64,000 nucleotides of DNA, taken from Cricetomys ansorgei. Taxonomy: Eukaryota; Chordata; Mammalia; Rodentia; Nesomyidae. The stretch lies in assembly GCA_026225945.1 (NCBI GenBank), contig JAMJFZ010004031.1, forward strand, positions 7,120,501 to 7,184,500, in the 5' to 3' direction. The notes beneath the pieces were generated by a model that saw only the letters and a program-made list of their open reading frames with translations, did not search any database and had not been told where the DNA came from. Of this stretch, positions 55,920-64,000 are shown in pieces; the first letter of the stretch is position 1; the number at the start of each line of letters is the position of its first letter. The translations under genes and the position numbers were made by a program.

Positions 55920-56141
55920 CAGTGGTTCTCAAGCTGTGGGCTGTGACCTCTTTGGGGGTCGAATGGCTCTTTCTCAGAGGTTGCCTAAGACCATCTGCAT
56001 ATCAGATATTTACATTACAATTCATAACAGTAGCAAGATTAAAGTTATGAAGTAGCAATGAAAATAATTTTATGGTGGGATCACCACAACAAGAGGAACT
56101 GTATTAAAGGGTTGCAGCATTAGGAAGGTTGAGAATCACTG
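55920..56141 (-). mobile_element. URR1 (rodent non-autonomous hAT), full length
   Basis: The 222-base element has terminal inverted repeats CAGTGGTTCTCAA and TTGAGAATCACTG. It is flanked by a degraded 8-base duplication ATGTAGCA / GTCTAGCA (6 of 8), the size typical of hAT. The internal order is the reverse of the copy at 29494: GTGACCTCTTTGGGGGTCG, CATATCAGATATTTACATTA, AGTTATGAAGTAGCAATG and AGAGGAACTGTATTAAAGG. There is no coding capacity, so it was mobilised in trans. Confidence 0.9.
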
Positions 56142-57099
56142 GTCTAGCATATGAATAACTTGGAGCGGAGAGGTACTATGACCCAAATCTCCCCAAAGGA
56201 TCAAGATCCCCTTGAGAAGACTAAAGGTAAATCCTCAGAGGGCCTCTTCTAAGGAGTCTTTGCCTGGACTGTTTAAGTGAACATGCAGGTGACTAACGAC
56301 AGTTTATTTGGATAGCTTTCTGGGGAGTCAAAGAAAGAAAGAGAGGGAGGAAGAGAAAAAAAGGTACTTCTTATGCTTAAGAAAACCCACAGCTCTTGCT
56401 TCCGGTGCATCTCATAATTTCACAAGCTCGCCACACTGTGCTGCAGCACTGCATTAGCATCCCTGCCTCCAGTGAATGAGTTCAGCCCTTTCCTACTGCA
56501 CTGAAAACCCCGAGCCTCAGCACAGAGGTACAACAGCATCTCCTCATCGGTCAGGAGGATCAGGAACAAGGGGTGCAGAGCAGTGCAGTGACATTAGCCA
56601 TCAGGGACTAGGCTTTTCGGATTCTCTATCTACCCTTCTCATGCATGGCCTTCATGCTCGTGGCTCCATGTTAAGGCAAAACCACCCAGGATATAGGACA
56701 AAGTGAGACCCTCACCAGGAAAGTGAAAATTCCCAGATATCTCCAGCTCCTCCCTCCCCCCGACCACACCAAGTGTCTACTTGGTCAAAACTAGTTTCTC
56801 TTAAATTACAAAGGACACTGGAAAACACGATACCATCTTGAATAAACAAGGGATCTATGGGAGGGAGAAAGAAAACGAATGGAGATTAAGTACACAGCAA
56901 AGTACACCCGATCCACAGACTAGTGTGGTGTAGGCTACCCGCAGGTGCACACATATACACATAAATAAAGTACAAATCAACAAAAACAAAGCTGTGAAAG
57001 CTCTTTTTGATGTTTTTTTCCCCTCAAGATCCAAATGATAAACTTTCCCACTGCTCCTGTGTAAAACAGTAAAGTCTCTTGGACATTTTCTTACGTGCA
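56142..57099. other. Unique sequence, nothing recognised
   Basis: No repeat family recognised; a GA-rich stretch lies near 56333-56362. A 131-codon minus frame (56855-57250) runs across the MIR and into the L2, so it is not a gene. Confidence 0.45.
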
Positions 57100-57210
57100 A
57101 AGTGTAAGAGCAGAACCTTGAAGCAGGAAGCCTGGATTCCAGACTAATTTCACCACTGACCCCGTGGATGGTCTTGAACAAGCTATTTTCTCTCCCTGGG
57201 CGAAGAGGAG
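57100..57210 (+). repeat. MIR SINE remnant (sense)
   Basis: GAAGCCTGGATTCCAGACTA, TTTCACCACTGACCC and GTCTTGAACAAGCTATTTTC follow the MIR tRNA-related part and core start. Confidence 0.6.
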
Positions 57211-57264
57211 TTGCTGGAGTGGCCTCATGGCTTACAGTCGTGGGACCCACTCATTTCCCGTGGG

Positions 57265-57775
57265 CCTATCCCTCATCTACTTAAAACCCTTCAGTGGTCC
57301 AAGCTGAAAGTAGAAACCCTCAGAACTTGGCCCTTGACTACGTCTCTAATTTCACCTTTACCGCTGCTCTCTTGGCTCATTTCTTCCTTGCCACCAATGT
57401 TTCTTTAACCTTGCCAAGCTCACTGTTGGCTTTTGTGTCTGGAAGTCTAGCTGCCTAAAATGTTCCACCCAAGGTCTTCAGTGACTGGCTCAGTCCCTGT
57501 GTTCGAGTCTCAGTTCAAACATCATCTCTCGACGTTGACATCAGTATGAACTTTTACATCTGCACCATCACAGACTCTGCATATGCCCTTCAGATCTCAC
57601 ATCACGGTCATCATAGGACAATTTATTTGCTCATCATCTGCCTCCCATTGAGAATCTCAGTTCCTTGAGAACAATAACCCTCTCTCTTTTTATCCACCCA
57701 GCATGGTTTCTGCTAAGAGTCCCTGTAACAAACATTTAGCAAACCGAATGAGTGGATAAATGATTTAGTGATAGA
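57265..57775 (+). repeat. L2 LINE, about 510 bp of the 3' end (sense)
   Basis: CTTAAAACCCTTCAGTGG, TTGGCCCTTGACTACGTCTC, CTTGCCAAGCTCACTG, TCTCAGTTCAAACATCATCT, GCCTCCCATTGAGAATCTCA, GTTCCTTGAGAACAATAACC and CAAACATTTAGCAAACCGAA are in the L2 consensus order, from the end of ORF2 through the 3' UTR. It is unusually long for an L2 copy in a rodent. No intact frame remains. Confidence 0.82.
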
Positions 57776-57813
57776 AAATCTTTACCTATGTCCCACCCAA
57801 CTCTAACCCCTGT

Positions 57814-57900
57814 AAGTCCCATCTCACAGGATCACTGTGAGGATGGAAGAAGGCAGTGTTTGCCAGGACACAATCAGGACCGGTAGGCATGTTGTAAATG
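57814..57900 (+). repeat. MIR/L2 3' remnant (sense)
   Basis: TCTCACAGGATCACTGTGAG, GATGGAAGAAGGCAGTGTTT and GTAGGCATGTTGTAAATG resemble 'ctcatagggttgttgtgaggatt...agtaggcgctcaataaatg'. Confidence 0.45.
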
Positions 57901-58461
57901 TTAAGACTATTGTGACATCGATGTGATTTGGAGACATTTGTAAACTGTTAAAACTTGGCTCCTTGAGTATTGTTCATAAAACAAATCCTGGAATAATAGA
58001 AATTAGATGCAGAGCAAATGAGCCATTCTGAAATAAAATGTTTTCTAAAGAGGCATCATTCTGGAAAGCAGTGTGAATGGGGCAATTTTTCCCTCAATCA
58101 ACTCAGCTCAAAGTCAAGAAGCAATATCGGAGGAAGTTCTACTTGTAAGTCATTTCTAAGAGGTGCACATCTGTTTTCTGCTTGCGATTCTGTGAACTGC
58201 GGGCCCTCTCAGTGAGGTCATTCATCTCTGTAAAAGGGTCTCGGTGTGAAATTTCTATGACGTGCATAAAGAAGATGCATCCATCTGAAAACTTTCTCTG
58301 GTCCGACTGTGCTTCAGGTGGAGCGCTGTGTTATGTGTGGACTCTGGTCTGTCTCGGTGCTCTTGGGTGGAGCCAGCCAGTACTTGTCCGTGCTAAGACA
58401 GTTACAAATGTCTAAGCAGTACTGAAGATTTGAAGCAGTACTGAACGTCACTTGGACATTT
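57901..58461. other. Unique sequence, nothing recognised
   Basis: Frames of 65 and 77 codons near 58018-58415 have no known motif. Confidence 0.45.
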
Positions 58462-58605
58462 GTGTCAGTGTGATGACTAATCATGCTTGCCTACTTGAAA
58501 TACCTGTGCACTCAATTGAAGAATTGCCTCCACTGGACCGGCCTGTGGCTTGTCTGTGTAGCATTTTCTTGATTGGTAATTGACGTGAGAGGACATTGTC
58601 TTCAT
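58462..58605 (+). mobile_element. Fragment of ORR1-like MaLR LTR
   Basis: CTCAATTGAAGAATTGCCTC, CGGCCTGTGGCTTGTCTGTG, TAGCATTTTCTTGATTGGT and AATTGACGTGAGAGG match the 5' half of the same LTR family seen at 12311 (CTCAGTTGAGAAAAATGCCT and GGCATTTTATTAATTGATG there). Only the 5' part is present. Confidence 0.65.
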
Positions 58606-58829
58606 GATCCCAAACTGAACTATGGTATTTCAGAAGACTTGTTCCTTTTTGCTTTCCTGGCTTTGTCATATTTTCCGACAGCGCTTATGACACCATATCT
58701 CCCCTCCCGCTCTAAAGACAAATTGTGTCTCTTTCTTCAATCTTGAACCCCCTCACTTGAAAGCCATCTCTCTACTCTCCTTGTGTTTAATTATATAACC
58801 ATTAGGCACACACTTGAGAACATACACCA
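58606..58829. other. Unique sequence, nothing recognised
   Basis: Short interval without a recognisable feature. Confidence 0.4.
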
Positions 58830-58930
58830 GAGACTCCTTCCAAACACTTTACATTGCTTGTCTTAAGGAAACTTCTATGAGGTAAGCACATACCTTTTGT
58901 ATGAAGATGTACAAGGATGAAGGAAGGAGG
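58830..58930 (-). repeat. MIR SINE remnant (antisense)
   Basis: CAAACACTTTACATTGCTTG, AACTTCTATGAGGTAAGCAC and ATGTACAAGGATGAAGGAAG resemble reversed MIR ('cgctttacatgtatt...aaccctatgaggtaggtac...acagatgaggaaac'). Confidence 0.5.
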
Positions 58931-59229
58931 TATAGTCTGTGTATTGGTACCTTCCAACCCTGAGCCTTAAAGCTAAACAGCCTTAAAGCTCTATCTACAG
59001 TGGGGGCCAGTGAGGGAGTGTCTCATTCCGACTCTACACTCAGTGACATTTCTTGGAATCATGTTACAATGGCATGTAAGAAGCCATTTACACCATGGAA
59101 ATAGGCGTGAGTTACCAATAGGTACACCTGCCATTGGATCCAGACAACCAGTTGTTAAATGCTTACCAGTACAACAATGTCTATCATGAGTCTTCTCAAG
59201 CTGTGTTGTACTGCCTTGCCTCATTGTGG
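58931..59229. other. Unique sequence, nothing recognised
   Basis: No element recognised. Confidence 0.4.
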
Positions 59230-59350
59230 ATGTGCTTGTGATTTCTGCTAGATTGTGAGTTCCTTGAGGTTGGAGAACACATCATACTCATCTCTGTCTT
59301 ATGCTGCTTTGGCACACTCCCCTCATTGTATGCAGTAAGCACATAATATA
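59230..59350 (+). repeat. L2/MIR-type 3' remnant (sense)
   Basis: GCTAGATTGTGAGTTCCTTG, AGGTTGGAGAACACATC and TGTATGCAGTAAGCACATAA resemble 'ctagactgtaagctccttgagggcagggac...catagtaggcgctcaat'. Confidence 0.55.
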
Positions 59351-59689
59351 CAGTTATTAGCATAGTTTCTCAGTGATTCCCAAGGTTGCTAAGTTCCATG
59401 TTGTAAATAGAATAGTAGCTGCTCTTCTACTTAAGTTTAAATATTTTAACTCCTTTAAAGATCATGTACTTGGAGACCATATCATCTTGAGCAAATGCAG
59501 GAATAGAATTTTGGAATTGGCAAGTGCATCTTTAATATGACTAGATATGATCCCCTATTGGTCTGAAAATGACTTCTTATGTTTAGCAACTGTTCCTCCT
59601 GTAGCAAAAAGTGACCAAGGACCGTCTCAGGGTAGTATGAGACAGTAGACTTCTTCTCCATCGTTGTAATACCAAGTCCCACTGCTACT
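59351..59689. other. Unique sequence, nothing recognised
   Basis: AT-rich interval with no recognisable element. Confidence 0.4.
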
Positions 59690-59752
59690 CTGCTCCCTCC
59701 TCCTCTTCTCCCTCCTCCCCCTCCTCCCTCCCTCCTCTTCTCCCTCCTCCAA
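59690..59752. repeat. (CCT)n polypyrimidine tract
   Basis: About 60 bases of CTC/CCT units with two CTTCT interruptions. The minus-strand frame gives a Gly/Arg-rich stretch that is an artefact. Confidence 0.93.
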
Positions 59753-60369
59753 GGATAATCAGAACACCGAGTCTCAATTACTGACCCAAAAGTGGTGCCC
59801 AAAAGAGATTTGTACACAATTCATTCTCCAGAAGGGAGAAGAGTGTTAACATGGCCTGAAGCTCCAGGAAACTAATGTGGTTCTTCTAAAGACAGTACCA
59901 ATTTACTGCCCAATTTCCCCAGCCTCTAAACCTAAAGTATCTGAAATCCATCTCACCCCATTGTTTAAAACAACAGCTTAGAGGTTTTTGCAACAAATGG
60001 CATCTCAGTGGTATGAGTAAGGAGCGACAGGACAGTTGAGCGCAGGGCCCGCTGAGGGCGAGACTGGAGCCCCCTTCATCAGGAGAAATAGAGCAGGCAC
60101 ACGGGAACATGGGTGACATTGGAGGAAAGGACAATCTTGGGAAAGGAGGGCCTCAGAGCCTGCAGATGAGAACTCCGCTGAGGAATTTCATGGGGAAGCA
60201 GAAAGGGACTTGGTCTGTATTTCACGATGGTTACCCTGGCAATAGTTTAAAACCTTGATTAATAGTTTTCACTCAACTGTAGCAATTTCTATGTCAACTA
60301 CATATTTTTTTTTTTTTGCCTCAGCCGAGTACTTCTCAAATTTCAAAGTTCTCAAAATTTTTATTTAAA
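59753..60369. other. Unique sequence, nothing recognised
   Basis: A T tract at 60306-60318 is the only low-complexity feature. Confidence 0.45.
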
Positions 60370-60452
60370 TTGATGGATTCTTTTCTTCTAACTTTTTAAT
60401 TTTTCATTTTTCATTCAATGTATTTCGATCATATTCTTTCCTCTACTGAGAC
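60370..60452 (-). repeat. Rodent L1 (Lx-type) 3' fragment, antisense
   Basis: TTTTCATTCAATGTATTTCG, ATCATATTCTTTCCTCTACT closely follow the reversed rodent L1 3' sequence 'ttcattcaatgtattttgatcatattctttcc'. Confidence 0.5.
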
Positions 60453-60556
60453 TAATATGCGTACAATATGTGGGGGCACGTGGGGAACAAATTGAACTCC
60501 GGTCCCTAGGCTTGTGAGGTAAGTGCCTTTACCACTGAGCCAGCCCACTGGCCCTC
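60453..60556 (-). repeat. B3/ID-type SINE fragment (antisense)
   Basis: GAACAAATTGAACTCCGGTC, CCTAGGCTTGTGAGGTAAGT, GCCTTTACCACTGAGCCAGC and CCACTGGCCC are the reversed tRNA-like head of a B2/B3/ID-group SINE. The 3' part is missing. Confidence 0.65.
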
Positions 60557-60679
60557 TCCAAAGTATTTTAAAATAAACTTTATACGGCAAGTCAATGTTG
60601 ATCACCTCAAAATGAACACAATAAAAGCAAATATTAACAAAACAAGGAAAACTTCAATTCACCTCCTTTTCAAGACTCT

Positions 60680-60815
60680 TGAGCTGGCAAGTTAGCACAC
60701 ACCTGTAATCATGAGACTTGGGAGGCAGAGGCACGAGGATAGGAGTTCAAGGCCACCTTCAGCTGTATATTGAGTTGGAGGCCAGCCTGGGCTACATGAG
60801 ACTTTGTGGAACTTT
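60680..60815 (+). repeat. B1-like SINE (sense), diverged
   Basis: GTTAGCACACACCTGTAATC, GGGAGGCAGAGGCACGAGGA, GGAGTTCAAGGCCACC, GAGGCCAGCCTGGGCTACAT and GAGACTTTGTGG are in B1 order with an internal repeat of the 'ggccagcctgggc' part. Confidence 0.75.
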
Positions 60816-61559
60816 GAGCCTGAAAGCTGTTTTCATCATATTGAAAATAGACACAAATTAAAACATAAAATAAGAACTTGGCAAATATTCAACGTGTATT
60901 AAGATGTACCAGCATCTACCTGAGATTTTCCTTACAACCCAGTTAAGTAAATTGAAGAAAGATCTGAAAAAGTAGTAACACCATCCTTGCCTGTTCTAAT
61001 ATGATGAACCTAAATATCCTAGGAGCATCTTAGGTTGGAAAACAATGGACTACTGTGGGTGAGCTTCGTGGATGAGGACCCACAGGCGACGAAGCACCTG
61101 TTATCTGGAACAGTGAGTGCGCACACCAATGCAACCGAAAGAGTTCCCGGAGAGGATGCTCTTCAGGACACAGGCTGTGACTTGCCTCGTGTCATCCTAT
61201 TCTCTTCCTTGGTTTTCTGTTTTAGACATCGATCGAAACATTGAATTGATTTCTCTAGACTACTAACAGATTGTGAAAATCTACTTTGAACAACTCAGGT
61301 AAGGGAAGCTGCAGTGGAGGTAGTCAGACAATTACAGAAGCTCTGATAAGAGCCTCAGCAAGAAACAGTGATTGCTAGCAGAATCTAGAGACTATGAAAG
61401 CGAAACGTAAAACTGGCAGCATGTGGTCATTGCAACCCAGTATTCAGGGTCACGTGACTTGATGGAGTGGCGTTCATGACCCTCTTCTGAGTTTGTTTAG
61501 TATGAACGAAGTTCCCCAGCATTGGGTCACCTTCAGGGTGCCTGGAATAGGAAAGTGCT
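60816..61559. other. Unique sequence, nothing recognised
   Basis: No repeat family or exon recognised. Confidence 0.45.
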
Positions 61560-61913
61560 TGTTGATTTGAATGAGAAGGGACCCAAAGGTTCATATATTT
61601 GAATGCTTGGTCCCCAGTTAGTGACACTGTTTGGAAAGGATTAAGAGCATACCTCCTGGTTGGAGGAAGCGTGTTTACTGCGGGGTGAGCTTTGGGGTTT
61701 CAAAAGACTCCCAGCATTTCCAGTTAGTGCCCCTCCTCCCTGCCTCCTGCTCGTGGATCAATATGTGAGCTATCACTTGCTTTTGCCACCATGCCTTTGC
61801 TCTGACATCATGGACTCTAACCCTCTGAAATTATAAGCTCAGCTAAAGTCTTTCTTTTATGAGTTACCCTGGTCATAGTGTTTTGTCGTAGCAATAGGAA
61901 AGTAGCAGAGACA
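61560..61913 (+). mobile_element. Solo LTR, ERVL-MaLR (MT/ORR1) type
   Basis: The 354-base element starts TGTTGATTTGAATGAGAAGG and ends near AGGAAAGTAGCAGAGACA. Landmarks are ATATATTTGAATGCTTGGTC, CACTGTTTGGAAAGGATTA, TTCAAAAGACTCCCAGC, GACTCTAACCCTCTGAAATT and CCTGGTCATAGTGTTTTGTC, all in MaLR LTR order. Flanking 5-mers (GTGCT and GCGCA) match at only three positions. No internal retroviral sequence. Confidence 0.8.
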
Positions 61914-62335
61914 GCGCATCTGCCATACACGAAGACTTATTGAGTTTCACCGTGTTGTTTCTCCTCACTGGAAAACACTCTCGTCTCGTTCACCTTCTGC
62001 TCTCAAGGAGCCTTCAGCTCTGGCCACATCTGGGTTTCCAAGTCCACGTAGTCATAGTCCTCTTGGGTTCTGACTTCTTTGTAACTCTCTAGTAGCCAAA
62101 TACGTGTGACAATGATAGAATGAAAAGCATAATCATATTGTACTCAGATTGTTTGTTTGAGCAGGACTTATGACAGGATTCCCCTGAACAAAGACAAAAT
62201 ATGAAAATGTTTTGGGTTTATAAGCCAAGGAGGGGAAAATCCATTTGCTTCAGTGTTCTGGAAAGGCCACATCTATTTTCACAAGCATGGCTGTAAAGTA
62301 AACAAGCCTCCTCTTTAATTTACCTCTGCTACCCC
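61914..62335. other. Unique sequence, nothing recognised
   Basis: No repeat or exon recognised. Confidence 0.45.
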
Positions 62336-62720
62336 ATCAAGATGCCTAGGTGTTAAGAAAGGACTGTATGGCGATGCATTTGCCGGACAAAAAGCTTTCG
62401 CTGTTATTAATGACTGGTGGCGCCCCAGTGTAATCAAAGGGCACAGCTGCCGTGATATACGGCAGTGACAAAGCCGGGATCTTTCCTCCTCAGTGCTGTG
62501 AGCCTAACAGCCAGCAGCCGAGAACTTCCAGAGCCGTATATCTACAAGATAAATAGCACCAGATATGAATATACGTATTGCTTACCGTCTTCAGCGGTAT
62601 TGTTATATCCTCCCCACACAATCATTCTAAGTGTGACGCTAGCACATTTTTCACCATTTCCGTACAATCCTCGTGCTTTGTAAATGGCAATAGTTTTCTA
62701 GCAGAGATTTAAAGCCTTCA
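62336..62720. promoter_or_regulatory. Candidate conserved enhancer-like element
   Basis: Non-repetitive, with more CpG than its surroundings. It contains GTTATTAATGAC, a TCF/LEF-like AATCAAAGGG (62432-62441, reverse CCCTTTGATT), the E-box CAGCTG, a perfect inverted repeat CTGCCGT-GATAT-ACGGCAG (62447-62465) and TATGAATATACG. Function is inferred from motif density and repeat absence. Confidence 0.38.
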
Positions 62721-64000
62721 AGCGGGGCCAGTTACGGCAGTCTGATTTGAAAACCCCGGCCAGTGCTGCTGACAGCAGAACAGGTTTCTGGAGATTCATA
62801 ACCCCTTTTACAGTGACAGGCAGCATCAAAAGAAGGAATCACCCCAAGAATATACTAGAAATCATTTTTATTTTTGCTCCTCGATCATGCCAAGATGATC
62901 TAGAGGGAAAACTCAAGAGTCACTCATGATATGAATTTGACATGAAGGAATCCATAAGAAAAATTCACTGGTGTTTGTATTTCCAGCTATTAGGCCATTT
63001 TTCCCCTCCTCTCTCCTGCTTTGAACTTGTGACCAGAAAGTGCCATATTTTGTGTTGTGAAGGGTTCAAGAAATGTATTTAACTGGGAGTTGTGGCCAGG
63101 ACTGAATAACAGACATGAAATGAGGTCAGATTTCTGTACTTACTCAGGTGTGAGTAGATAGAGAATTCTGTAATTACAGATCAGGTTTCCATTAAAAAAT
63201 AAAGTGAGCAAAACAAGCGAATGGTCTTTTCCCAGATCAATAGCAAAGACACGTCCACGCACACAGAGAGGAAGTCGTCAGCTCCGTGACCTTTCCATGA
63301 ACTTTCTGGGAGACGGAAAGATCATTCAAAGGGCAGAGGTCAGCGTTCATGCTGGTCACAAACAAAAATCAGATTTAGTGTCGTAATGAGGGACGTGGGC
63401 TTCTCACCTCCAAGTGCAAATCAAATGGTACGATTGTACATTTTCTTACGCTATCAGTGGCAAAGGGAACGGCTGCCATATTTTACCATGTGTGTAACAT
63501 TTGCTTACCAGTTTGTAAATGTTGTTTGGCCACCTCTAGGAAGCATCACAAGATAAAAGCAGAGGTTAAATCTGGAAAAAAAACGACAGTTCATGTGGGA
63601 ATCTCTAGCTTTGTAAAGGACCTTGTTATGGTAATGATGCCCTGAACCTCTATGAGAGATTTTCTCTGTTGGAAAGACCCACTAACAGTGAGTTAAGGGC
63701 AGAGCTTCAGTTAGAAATAAGTCATGGAGGTCCTGATGGGAGTGGATGCAGGCTCAGAGCTCAGAGATCATGTAGGCCGTGGCTCTGCTCCCGAGATATC
63801 AGGGCTAGAGACACAGCAGGGGGGGCCAAGTGTTTGACTCTGACTCTGATTCAGTGTGCCACAGAGCCCCATTCCTAGGCGCTAGGACTCAGATCTGCAC
63901 TGTGGCATAATCCAAAAGTGAAGAGTTTTTATGCAGAAGAAGTCACACAGAGATGCCAACTGGCAATTCCCGTTGTAAATGTTCTTAGCCAAAGGGAGCC
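62721..64000. other. Unique sequence, nothing recognised
   Basis: The last 1.3 kb has no recognisable repeat. Frames of 60-72 codons have no known motif. Nothing indicates an exon entering from the right edge. Confidence 0.45.

Noticed and set aside
56855..57250. 131-codon minus-strand frame
   Set aside because: It crosses an antisense MIR and the approach to the L2; the apparent hydrophobic stretch is chance.
62411..62430. CTCF-like TGGTGGCGCCCCAG
   Set aside because: It contains the GGCGCC word but the order of half-sites does not fit the CTCF consensus on either strand.
1..64000. A novel multi-gene system
   Set aside because: No operon-like or clustered coding capacity exists here. The window is non-coding rodent DNA, and the interesting content is regulatory and repeat-derived.

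Overview
The window is nuclear DNA from a rodent, probably a muroid (mouse, rat or hamster group). It carries B1, B2/B3 and B4-type SINEs, the rodent hAT fossil URR1, and solo LTRs of the ORR1/MT (ERVL-MaLR) group, on a background of older mammalian MIR, L2, L1 and hAT remnants. Genus cannot be fixed from sequence alone. I found no exon, tRNA, rRNA or other RNA gene that I can support. The open frames are short. The longest ones lie in a CpG island, in a CAY trinucleotide repeat or in CA/TG tracts, and several open with GTG or TTG rather than ATG. The window reads as intergenic (or deep intronic) DNA of the gene-desert type, with candidate regulatory sequence.

Layout. 1-10 kb is mostly unique, AT-rich sequence with a MIR, simple repeats and two same-orientation CTCF-like motifs at 3435 and 4934. 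10-18 kb holds an L2 tail, a possible small retrocopy, MIRs, a B4-type SINE, a B3 SINE split by an ORR1-like solo LTR with a 5-bp target duplication, and an ERVL-type LTR. 18.2-26.0 kb has no interspersed repeat that I can recognise. It contains a CpG island (about 20.63-21.42 kb), flanked on the left by an AT-rich block with a perfect TAATAAAA/TTTTATTA palindrome. This is the most likely functional part of the window.

26-29.5 kb is mostly unique. 29.5-36.3 kb is repeat-rich: URR1, a ~590-bp CAY repeat, an old antisense L1, L2, two MaLR LTRs and two B3 SINEs. 36.3-39.9 kb is unique and has an NRF1-type motif. 40-49 kb carries several antisense B3 SINEs, a hAT fossil, an MLT1-like LTR and a B2. 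49-54 kb is mainly unique and includes a homeodomain-motif-rich block near 51.94-52.46 kb, just right of two nested B1 SINEs. 54-62 kb has B1s, a full-length URR1 with its target duplication, a ~510-bp L2 and MaLR LTRs. The last 2 kb is unique, with a TCF/LEF-like site and a perfect inverted repeat near 62.44 kb.

No genes can be shown to work together here. The best reading is a regulatory landscape around an unidentified neighbouring gene. Repeat names come from remembered family consensus features and visible structure (tails, terminal motifs, target duplications). Subfamily names are tentative. No conservation data were available, so 'candidate conserved element' always means inference from composition, repeat absence and motif content.
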